Source: an uncultured Christensenellaceae bacterium (lineage in GTDB: Bacteria; Bacillota; Clostridia; Christensenellales; Christensenellaceae). Taken from it: a DNA stretch of 17,355 bases. How positions within the stretch are numbered: the stretch's first letter is position 1; every line of letters starts with the position of its first letter. The notes beneath the pieces were generated by a model. It saw only the letters and a list, made by a program, of their open reading frames with translations, made no database searches and was not told the DNA's origin. Shown piece after piece: positions 7,369 through 14,436 of this stretch. The position numbers and the translations under genes are program-made. Location: NCBI GenBank assembly GCA_934373295.1, contig CAKROK010000046.1:1-17355 (forward strand), read 5' to 3'.

Positions 7369-8592
7369 ATGGCGCGCTGCAGGTCGATCATTGAATTCGG
7401 TACATCTAAAATACTATGCCTCATGCAATATTCCGGCGCGGCGGCGGACACCTTTTCGGGAAAGTCCTGCGTCAGATACGAGGGCATAATTGACGGAAAA
7501 TGGGTCAATAAGCGGGGCGTGCTGACTGCGCTTGAAAAGGCGGTGGAGGACTGCGAGCTGAACGCAGGGCAGCAGATGAGCAAGGCCATAGTGGGCGTTC
7601 CCGCCTGTTTTTGCTATCAGGTGATGGGGCGTTCATACAGGAGCTTTTCGAATGAGCGTCTGCGCCGAGAGGACGTCGCGCTAATGCTCGAGGACGGTCG
7701 GCCAAAGGATTCCGAGGGCTATACGCTCATTGACGAGCGGCCGATATATTTTGACGACTGCGCGGGGACGGAGACGCTTGACGCGCCCATCGGGCATAGG
7801 GTCAGGCGGCTTTACATGTTCTCGTCATATACGTTTATCCGCAACAGCCACCTGTCGTTTATAGAAGAAATGCTCGAAAAACTGAACATTTCTCTTGAAC
7901 GGATAGTGATGGACCAATATGCGGCGGCGCTGCATTGCATACCCGACAGGGTGAGGGACGATACGGCGCTGTTAGTGGACGTGGGGTATAAGCTCACGAG
8001 CGTGAGCTGCGTTATAGGCTCTGCGATAGCCGCGGAGAAGTGTTTTTTCGCGGGAGGAGCTTATATCACAGATGCGCTTGAAAGAAAGCTGGATATTTCG
8101 CCCATGCTGGCGGAAAACATAAAAAGAAACTACATTTTGGGCATACGTCCCATCGACGGAGGAAAGCTCTTCGCAAAGGACGAACGCGGGAAGATGTGCG
8201 GATTAAATCAGCACAAGGTGGACAGCGTGATGCTCATGCAGGCTGACAGAATAATAGACGCGGTGGGAAAGATCATTTTGGAATACACCGCAAATCGATT
8301 TTGCGAGCGCAGCACACCTGTGTATTTATGCGGGGGCGGTTTCGCGATAAGGGGAATGGAGAATTACATGAGCACGAGACTGGGCAGGCGGGTGAACGTC
8401 GTGGCTCAAAGCTCGCGCGCGGGGCTTTCGCCCATATACGATACGGCGTTGTCGCTTCTTGACAATCGCATAGATTGGGTTTATGATTCATCTATAGATG
8501 AAGAAAAGCCGAGCGTGAAAATCGGGAGGACCGATAGACGCGGTAGAGAAAGTAAAGACGGTAAACGAAGATCTAAAGGACTGTTCAGATAG
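7369..8592 (+). CDS. ftsA: Diverged cell division protein FtsA
   Basis: Actin-like protein that normally tethers FtsZ to the membrane and recruits the divisome. GGAG (7359-7362) lies 6 nt before the ATG at 7369, and an upstream in-frame TTG (7330) has no site, so 407 residues is preferred. Phosphate-1 (EFGTSKI, 9-15), the 'PIGHRVRRLYM' 1C-domain region, the 'MDQYAAALHCIP' segment, the 'GGAYITDALERKL' region and an adenosine motif CGGGFAIRG (321-329) follow FtsA order. Phosphate-2 is degenerate: D204-V-G-Y-K-L-T replaces the usual DIGGGTT, so nucleotide binding may be altered. The tail is strongly basic and ends KGLFR, with no obvious amphipathic membrane helix. The position 18 bp before ftsZ supports the identity despite divergence. 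Confidence 0.85.
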   Translation: MARCRSIIEFGTSKILCLMQYSGAAADTFSGKSCVRYEGIIDGKWVNKRGVLTALEKAVEDCELNAGQQMSKAIVGVPACFCYQVMGRSYRSFSNERLRREDVALMLEDGRPKDSEGYTLIDERPIYFDDCAGTETLDAPIGHRVRRLYMFSSYTFIRNSHLSFIEEMLEKLNISLERIVMDQYAAALHCIPDRVRDDTALLVDVGYKLTSVSCVIGSAIAAEKCFFAGGAYITDALERKLDISPMLAENIKRNYILGIRPIDGGKLFAKDERGKMCGLNQHKVDSVMLMQADRIIDAVGKIILEYTANRFCERSTPVYLCGGGFAIRGMENYMSTRLGRRVNVVAQSSRAGLSPIYDTALSLLDNRIDWVYDSSIDEEKPSVKIGRTDRRGRESKDGKRRSKGLFR

Positions 8593-8610
8593 ATTTAACG
8601 GAGGAAAGAA

Positions 8611-9828
8611 ATGCCAAACATTGAATTCGACACAAAAAGCAGTAATTTTACAAAGATAAAGGTTATAGGCGTGGGCGGCGGCGGCAACAACGCCGTCAAC
8701 AGGATGCTCACATACGGCTTACAGGGTGCCGAATTTATCGTCGTGAATACCGATAAACAGGCTCTTTTTACGTCAAACGCGCCGCAGAAGCTGCAAATCG
8801 GCGAAAAGCTTACGAAGGGCTTAGGCTCGGGCGGCGACCCGACGGTGGGTAAGGCCGCTGCGGAGGAATCGCATGACGACATCGAAAGGCTGCTTGCGGA
8901 CGCAGAGCTCGTGTTTATAGCGGCCGGTCTCGGCGGCGGAACGGGAACGGGCGCTGCGCCCATAGTCGCGGAAATAGCGAGAAAGTTAGGCAAGCTCACC
9001 GTCGCGGTGGTGACGCTTCCCTTCTCATTCGAGGGAAGAAACAAAAAGGCGAAGGAAGGTCTTGAAGAGCTTAAGGACAAGGTGGACAGCCTCATCATAA
9101 TCCATAACGACAAGCTCATTGAGCTTGCGGGCAAAAACACGCCTCTTTCGGAGTCGTTCATGCTCGCGGACGACGCTTTAAGACAGGGCATACAGGGCAT
9201 AACGGATATCATCGCGAAGCCCGCGCTCATAAACCTCGACTTTGCAGATGTACGCACGGTTCTTCTCAAAAAGGGTCTTGCGCACATGGGCATGGGCAAG
9301 GGCTCGGGCGACAACAAGCTTGAGGACGCCGTGAAGCAGGCGATATCCTCGCCGCTTCTCGACACGAACATTCGCGGCGCAAAGGGCGCTGTGGTAAATG
9401 TCACGGTGGACGGCTCAACGGGCATCCTGGAGATAAACGACTCCTTTGCTATGATAAGAAATCTGCTCGACCCCGAGGCGGACGTATTCTTTGGCGCGGC
9501 TATCGACAACAACCTAAAGGACGAATGCTCGGTGACCATCATCGCGACCGGATTCGGAGAGGATCAGGGCGCAGCGGCTCCCAAAAAGCAGCCAACAGCT
9601 CCCGCTGAAAACGGCCCGACGATAGGACCCATTGACAGGTCTAAGCGCACTATTGTGGAAAAGATAGATAGAACCGCGGCGGACAGCGTCACTGCGGCAA
9701 CCTTCCGCAGCCCCATCGTCGACGGCTTTGACGATGACGACGATTTTGACAGCGAATTCTCCGAGCCTATTTTCATGCAGAGAAAACCGAGGAGGATACA
9801 CTCGCCCAAGAAATACGGCGACGACTAA
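8611..9828 (+). CDS. ftsZ: Cell division protein FtsZ
   Basis: Tubulin-like GTPase that polymerises into the Z-ring (405 residues). The nucleotide-binding start 'KVIGVGGGGNNAVNRM', the tubulin signature GGGTGTG (108-114), the 'FSFEGR' block and the T7-loop region 'NLDFADV' are all intact. After the globular core (to about 315) comes a linker, an acidic run (DDDDDFDSEF), and a probable C-terminal binding peptide EPIFMQRKPRR, which is then followed by about ten extra residues. GGAGG (8600-8604) lies 6 nt before the ATG. The gene directly follows ftsA and the unit ends at the terminator at 9854-9880. Confidence 0.98.
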   Translation: MPNIEFDTKSSNFTKIKVIGVGGGGNNAVNRMLTYGLQGAEFIVVNTDKQALFTSNAPQKLQIGEKLTKGLGSGGDPTVGKAAAEESHDDIERLLADAELVFIAAGLGGGTGTGAAPIVAEIARKLGKLTVAVVTLPFSFEGRNKKAKEGLEELKDKVDSLIIIHNDKLIELAGKNTPLSESFMLADDALRQGIQGITDIIAKPALINLDFADVRTVLLKKGLAHMGMGKGSGDNKLEDAVKQAISSPLLDTNIRGAKGAVVNVTVDGSTGILEINDSFAMIRNLLDPEADVFFGAAIDNNLKDECSVTIIATGFGEDQGAAAPKKQPTAPAENGPTIGPIDRSKRTIVEKIDRTAADSVTAATFRSPIVDGFDDDDDFDSEFSEPIFMQRKPRRIHSPKKYGDD

Positions 9829-9853
9829 TTTTATTAAACATATGATGCGTATT

Positions 9854-9880
9854 ACGGCGCCCAAACGAGGGCGCTGTTTT
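9854..9880 (+). terminator. Intrinsic terminator after ftsZ
   Basis: Stem 9854-9862 pairs with 9869-9877 (core GCGCCC/GGGCGC, one G-U pair) around loop AAACGA, and a run of T closes it (9877-9880). It separates ftsZ from the P-type ATPase gene. Confidence 0.8.
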
Positions 9881-9935
9881 ACTGATTAAAGAAAATTTAA
9901 GAGGAAATTTGGAAATAATACACCCAAGGAGATGT

Positions 9936-12293
9936 ATGGACGAATTAAAAACAGTGGGGCTTACCTTAAAGCAGGTTGAGGAGCGAAAAGCCGCCGGACA
10001 AGTGAACATACCGTCAAAGAGCGGCGCAAAGACATACGGCGCGATATTGAGGGACAACATTTTGACTTTTTTCAATCTGCTGAACCTCGGCCTTGCCGCG
10101 GCGATAATAGCGGTCGGCGCGTATAAAAACTGTACATTTATACTCATAATACTGTTAAATACGATAATAGGCACGGTTCAGGAGATTCGCGCGAAAAAGG
10201 CGGTGGAAAAGCTCACGCTGCTAAACTGCCCGCACACGCTCGCCCTGCGCGAGGGAAAAAAGTTCAAGATAAGCATCCGTGAGATAGTCAAGGACGATGT
10301 TTTGATACTTTGCGGAGGGGACCAGATCGCGGCGGACTGCGAGATAATAGACGGCGAGATAGAGGTGAATGAGGCGCTGCTTACGGGAGAAAGCGACCTC
10401 ATATTAAAAAAGCGAGGGGATGTTGCGCTTTCGGGGAGCGCGGTCGTCTCGGGAAATTGCTCGGCGCGCGTGATACACGTCGGGGATGAAAACTACTGCG
10501 AAAAGATAGCCGCGCAGGCGAAGAACTATAAAAAGCCGTCGTCCGATATAATGCGTTCGTTAAATCGGCTGATAAAAACGGTCAGCGCGTTCATACTTCC
10601 AATAGGCATAATACTGTTCATAAAGCAGTTTTTCCTGCTGCATGACTCCATTTCCGGCGCGGTCACGTCGGCCGTCGCGGCGATGATAGGCATGATACCC
10701 GAGGGACTTATTCTGCTCACATCCATGGTTTTCGCAGCGTCTGTCATAAGATTTTCGGGGAAAAACACGCTCGTTAAGGAGATGTTCGGCATAGAACAGC
10801 TCGCGCGGGTGGACGTCCTCTGCTTAGACAAGACGGGGACGATAACCGAGGGTAGGATGGAGGTCGAGGAGCTCGTTCCGATAGGATGCACTCATGAGCA
10901 GGCACAGCGCAAATTAGAGGCGCTTTTGGGCGCATTATCGGACAATAACCCGACGTTTAACGCACTTTTGGATAAATACACGCCCGATATGAGCAGACGC
11001 CCAAAGGCGGTATGTCCGTTTTCATCGGAGAGAAAGTGGAGCGGCGCATCGTTTGAGGACGGCTCGACAGTCATGGGCGCGGCCCAGTTCGTGTTAGAGG
11101 AAGTTTCGCCTGAGCTGGAAACGCTTATCGAGCGATATTCCCGCGACGGCATGAGGGTGCTCGTGCTGGCGTACAGCCCGTTTGAAATAGCGGAAAGGAC
11201 GCTCCCCGACGAGCTTGAACCGGTCGCGGTGATAATACTCGCGGATGTCATAAAGCCGGACGCGGCGGAGGTCTTTAGGTTCTTCCAGGAAAACGGCGTT
11301 TCGATAAAGATAATTTCCGGCGACAGCGCGTCTACGGTACGCGGCGTGGCACGGCGCGCGGGCATAAGCGGATGCGATAATTTTGCAGATGTAAATAGAA
11401 TGACGGATGAAGAGCTTGAAGAATCGGTAGAAAAGCTCGATATTTTCGGAAGAGTTCTTCCTGAACAAAAGAGGCTGATAATCGCGGCGCTCAATAAAAA
11501 GGGGCATAAGACCGCGATGGTGGGGGACGGTGTGAACGACGTCCTCGCGCTGAGGGAGGCGAATTGCTCGGCGGCGATGGCGAACGGCTCGGCCGCGGCG
11601 GGCAGCGTCTCGCAGTTTATACTCTTAGACAGCAAGCTCTCGTCGCTATACACGATAGTCATGGAGGGCAGGCGCGCGATAAACAACATAAAGCGCTCTG
11701 CGTCGCTGTTTTTGACAAAGACGATTTATTCGTTTTTACTGTCCGTGGCGTTCATGGTGCTGCCGCTGGGATATCCATTCAAGCCCATTCAGCTCACGCT
11801 GATAAGCACGATTTTAATAGGCATACCCTCGTTCGTGCTCGCTATGCAGCCGAACAAGAGCAGGGTCACCGGACGGTTCATGAAGGATATCATAACGACT
11901 GCGCTGCCCGCGGCGCTGGTGATAGTGCTGCATGTGCTGCTGTCCTCGGCGTTCGGGTCGATTTTAGGGTATAGCTCAAGGGAGCTTTCCACGATAGCGA
12001 CGCTTTTGGCGTCCTCGGCGGGATTTATAATGCTTATCGACACATGCCGTCCGTTTGATAAGCTGAGGGCGGTGCTCGTGGTGTTTTTGGCGGCGCTTTA
12101 TGCGGTTGCGACCATATTCTTCGGCGATTCCGTGTTCATGATGTCGAATATATCTCTTTCAATGGCGATGTACATTTTAGCCGGAATAGCTTATGGCACA
12201 CCTTTGTTCATCGTATTAAAGAAGATCAGTGCCAAGATATTTGACAGGGCGTCCGCCTTGTATGCAAAAATACGCGCAATAAAGGGCGTATGA
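9936..12293 (+). CDS. Cation-translocating P-type ATPase (CtpE-like)
   Basis: Membrane pump of the HAD-type P-type ATPases. I chose the ATG at 9936, preceded by AAGGAG (9926-9931). A TTG at 9909 would add nine residues. The 785-residue product has M1/M2 spans at about 42-84, actuator TGES (150-153), M3/M4 with PEGL (255-258), phosphorylation site D298 in DKTGT, hinge GDGVND (530-535), and a hydrophobic C-terminal block (about 590-770). No N-terminal metal-binding domain and no CPC motif are present, so it is not a typical heavy-metal exporter. The 'MIPEGL.LLTSM.FA' and 'ARVDVLCLDKTGT' context resembles mycobacterial CtpE, reported to handle calcium. The transported ion here is inferred only. 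No clear promoter was found between the ftsZ terminator and the start. Confidence 0.9.
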   Translation: MDELKTVGLTLKQVEERKAAGQVNIPSKSGAKTYGAILRDNILTFFNLLNLGLAAAIIAVGAYKNCTFILIILLNTIIGTVQEIRAKKAVEKLTLLNCPHTLALREGKKFKISIREIVKDDVLILCGGDQIAADCEIIDGEIEVNEALLTGESDLILKKRGDVALSGSAVVSGNCSARVIHVGDENYCEKIAAQAKNYKKPSSDIMRSLNRLIKTVSAFILPIGIILFIKQFFLLHDSISGAVTSAVAAMIGMIPEGLILLTSMVFAASVIRFSGKNTLVKEMFGIEQLARVDVLCLDKTGTITEGRMEVEELVPIGCTHEQAQRKLEALLGALSDNNPTFNALLDKYTPDMSRRPKAVCPFSSERKWSGASFEDGSTVMGAAQFVLEEVSPELETLIERYSRDGMRVLVLAYSPFEIAERTLPDELEPVAVIILADVIKPDAAEVFRFFQENGVSIKIISGDSASTVRGVARRAGISGCDNFADVNRMTDEELEESVEKLDIFGRVLPEQKRLIIAALNKKGHKTAMVGDGVNDVLALREANCSAAMANGSAAAGSVSQFILLDSKLSSLYTIVMEGRRAINNIKRSASLFLTKTIYSFLLSVAFMVLPLGYPFKPIQLTLISTILIGIPSFVLAMQPNKSRVTGRFMKDIITTALPAALVIVLHVLLSSAFGSILGYSSRELSTIATLLASSAGFIMLIDTCRPFDKLRAVLVVFLAALYAVATIFFGDSVFMMSNISLSMAMYILAGIAYGTPLFIVLKKISAKIFDRASALYAKIRAIKGV

Positions 12294-12306
12294 GCAATAG
12301 TTTTGC

Positions 12307-12335
12307 TTGAAAAGGCGATAGTCGTATGCTATAAT
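12307..12335 (+). promoter_or_regulatory. Promoter of the tig-clpP-clpX block
   Basis: TTGAAA (12307-12312), a 17-bp spacer and a perfect TATAAT (12330-12335) with an extended TGC (12327-12329) make a very strong sigma-A-type promoter. The leader of about 60 nt to tig shows no CIRCE-type heat-shock element. Confidence 0.85.
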
Positions 12336-12400
12336 AAACGGTAGTCTGCCAAAGGACTGTAAAACAGGCATCTATTATATTTATATAAACGGAGGATAAT

Positions 12401-13705
12401 ATGGCAAAGGTTAAGGATTTGGAGAAGAACAAGGTTGAGGTCGAATTCGAGATCAATGCGGATGCCCTCGCGAAGGCAAAGGTTGAAGCATATAATAAGA
12501 ATAAGGGAAAGTTCGCTGTTCCCGGATTTAGAAAGGGTCACGCGCCCAAGAGCATAATCGAAAAATACTATGGCGAGGGCGTTTTCTTTGAGGATGCGTT
12601 TGAGATCGCTTTTCCGGATGCGTATTCCGCAGCTTTAACGGAAAACGAGATCACCGCTGTATCCAGACCGGAAAATGTAGATATAGTCACGTTTGAGCCG
12701 CTCGTAGTTAAGGCGGAGGTTTGGACGAAGCCCGTGGTCGAGCTGGGCGAATACAAGAACCTTGAGGTCGAGATCCCCGCGTTTGAGGTCAAGGATGAGG
12801 ACGTCGACAAGGCTATCGACGATATCAGGCAGAAGAATGCGTCCTACGTGACGGTTGATAGAGAAGCGCAGAACGGCGATATAGTCATAATCGACTATTC
12901 CGGCGCTGTTGACGGCGTTAAGTTCGATGGCGGCACGGCTGAGGAGCAGCAGCTCGAGCTGGGCAGCAATACCTTTATCCCCGGCTTTGAGGAGCAGGTA
13001 GTGGGCATGAAGGCGGACGAGACTAAGGATATAAACGTGACCTTCCCCGAGAAATATCACTCCGAAGACCTCGCGGGCAAGGACGCCGTATTCACCGTGA
13101 CCGTTCATGAGGTCAAGGAAAAGCAGCTTCCCGAGCTGGACGACGAGTTTGCGGTAGATGTTTCCGAATTTGACACTTTTGATGAATATAAAGCGGACGT
13201 TAAGGCGAAGATGATAGATGAACACGCTGATATCGAAAAGCGCGCCATCGAAAACGCCGTAATCAAGGCGGCTGCCGACAACGCGACTATCGACATTCCC
13301 GAGTGCATGGTCGACCAGCAGATCGACTATAAGCTCCAGGAGACTGAATATTCTCTCATGTATCAGGGAATTGATATGAAGACGTATCTTGATTATATCG
13401 GCACGAACATCGAGCAGATGAGAAAGGAGCTTCGTCCCTCCGCGCTTGATACCGTGCGCAGCCAGCTCACCTTAGAGGCTATCATCAATGCCGAGGGCAT
13501 CGACGTGGACGCCTCCGACATCGATAAGGAGATAAAGGAGAGAGCCGAGCAGCAGAAAAAGACCTTTGAAGAGGTCAAGGCAGACATGAGCGACGATATG
13601 CTCGAATATATTAAAGACAGAGTGCGCTTTGATAAGGTCATCGAGCTGCTCACCTCTAACGCAAAGGTAACGAGAAAGGTCGAGGACGAAAAGACCGAAG
13701 AGTGA
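12401..13705 (+). CDS. tig: Trigger factor (peptidyl-prolyl isomerase chaperone)
   Basis: Ribosome-bound chaperone that shelters nascent chains at the exit tunnel (434 residues, normal length). The N-terminal ribosome-binding domain carries the signature GFRKGHAP (42-49), which docks on protein L23. An FKBP-type prolyl isomerase domain follows at about 155-242 ('NGDIVIIDYSGAVDG', then 'FIPGFEEQVVGM', then 'KDAVFTVTVHEVK'). The long helical C-terminal substrate-cradle domain runs to about 420. GGAGG (12391-12395) lies 5 nt before the ATG. It is the first gene of a block with clpP and clpX, a common arrangement in bacteria, so folding and degradation are made together. Confidence 0.98.
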   Translation: MAKVKDLEKNKVEVEFEINADALAKAKVEAYNKNKGKFAVPGFRKGHAPKSIIEKYYGEGVFFEDAFEIAFPDAYSAALTENEITAVSRPENVDIVTFEPLVVKAEVWTKPVVELGEYKNLEVEIPAFEVKDEDVDKAIDDIRQKNASYVTVDREAQNGDIVIIDYSGAVDGVKFDGGTAEEQQLELGSNTFIPGFEEQVVGMKADETKDINVTFPEKYHSEDLAGKDAVFTVTVHEVKEKQLPELDDEFAVDVSEFDTFDEYKADVKAKMIDEHADIEKRAIENAVIKAAADNATIDIPECMVDQQIDYKLQETEYSLMYQGIDMKTYLDYIGTNIEQMRKELRPSALDTVRSQLTLEAIINAEGIDVDASDIDKEIKERAEQQKKTFEEVKADMSDDMLEYIKDRVRFDKVIELLTSNAKVTRKVEDEKTEE

Positions 13706-13741
13706 TCGACGGTAAAAGGTCCTTAATACAACCACTTTAAA

Positions 13742-13798
13742 CGGTCTGTCGGGCGTGTTTTATGATTAAAATTTGCCCGACGGCCGAAAATGCTTTTT
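13742..13798 (+). promoter_or_regulatory. Long hairpin between tig and clpP
   Basis: GTCGGGC (13748-13754) pairs with GCCCGAC (13775-13781). The stem continues outwards as CGG/CCG with one bulged T (13742-13747 with 13782-13786) and inwards as TTTTA/TAAAA around a TGAT loop. A five-T run (13794-13798) comes only about eight bases after the stem. It may be a weak terminator or attenuator, or an mRNA-processing or stabilising element that sets clpP level relative to tig. Function is inferred. Confidence 0.6.
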
Positions 13799-13815
13799 AG
13801 ACAGGAGAAATTTAA

Positions 13816-14403
13816 ATGAGCTATGTGCCTATAGTTGTCGAACAGACAAATAAGGGAGAAAGGTCCTATGACATCTACTCCAGACTTTTAAAGGACAGGA
13901 TCATATTTTTAACGGGCGAGGTCAACGACGCCGTTGCGGACCTTGTCGTCGCGCAGCTTCTGTTTTTAGAGGCGGAGGATCCTGACAAGGATATCTACAT
14001 GTACATCAACAGCCCGGGCGGCTCAGTTTCCGCGGGCATGGCTATATACGACACTATGCAGTACGTGAGATGCGACGTATCCACGATCTGCATTGGTTTA
14101 GCGGCATCCATGGGTGCGTTTTTACTCGCATCCGGCGCAAAGGGCAAGAGACGCGCGCTGCCTAATGCCGAGATAATGATACATCAGCCCCTCGGCGGAG
14201 CGCAGGGTCAGGCGACGGATATCGAGATTCAGGCAAAGCAGATACTCAAAATAAAGGATAAGATGGCTAAGATACTGAGCGAGAATACGGGTAAACCCCT
14301 CGAGCAGGTACGCTTAGACACAGAAAGAGATTTCTATATGACTGCGGAAGAGGCGTTTGAATACGGTCTTGTCGATGAGGTCATAAAGAAAAACAGAGCA
14401 TGA
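13816..14403 (+). CDS. clpP: ATP-dependent Clp protease proteolytic subunit ClpP
   Basis: Serine protease forming the two-ring 14-mer chamber used by ClpX and other AAA+ unfoldases (195 residues, standard). The catalytic triad sits at the classical positions: S98 in GLAASMGAF, H123 in MIHQPLGG and D172 in TERDFYM. The N-terminal 'SYVPIVVEQT' and 'ERSYDIYSRLLKDRIIFL' blocks match housekeeping ClpP, and 'INSPGGSV' forms the oxyanion region. AGGAG (13803-13807) lies 8 nt before the ATG. clpX follows after 33 bp. Confidence 0.98.
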   Translation: MSYVPIVVEQTNKGERSYDIYSRLLKDRIIFLTGEVNDAVADLVVAQLLFLEAEDPDKDIYMYINSPGGSVSAGMAIYDTMQYVRCDVSTICIGLAASMGAFLLASGAKGKRRALPNAEIMIHQPLGGAQGQATDIEIQAKQILKIKDKMAKILSENTGKPLEQVRLDTERDFYMTAEEAFEYGLVDEVIKKNRA

Positions 14404-14410
14404 AGAAAGG

Positions 14411-14424
14411 CGGGCATCAGCCCG
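14411..14424 (+). other. Small hairpin in the clpP-clpX gap
   Basis: CGGGC (14411-14415) and GCCCG (14420-14424) form a 5-bp stem with an ATCA tetraloop. It ends just before the weak ribosome site of clpX (TAGG, 14427-14430). It has no T-tract, so it is not a terminator. It could modestly affect clpX translation or mRNA decay. Confidence 0.4.
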
Positions 14425-14436
14425 TATAGGTAAGAA

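Noticed and set aside
7283..7489. Short 68-residue frame before and into ftsA
   Set aside because: It has no ribosome site and overlaps the FtsA start in another frame. The upstream part is A/T-rich leader, not coding-like.
8595..9542. A 315-residue open frame antisense to ftsZ
   Set aside because: It is low-complexity and Ser/Pro/Phe-rich, as expected from the complement of a conserved gene. FtsZ on the plus strand is unmistakable, and no ribosome site or family similarity supports the antisense frame.
10892..11689. A 265-residue antisense frame inside the P-type ATPase gene
   Set aside because: It is the complement of conserved P-domain and N-domain coding sequence (including the GDGVND region), has a Ser-rich composition and no recognisable domain.
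13706..13760. Possible CtsR heat-shock box (GGTAAAAGGTCC) before clpP
   Set aside because: The CtsR site needs two GGTCAAA-like heptads three bases apart. Here the repeats are imperfect and adjacent. No CIRCE element was seen either.
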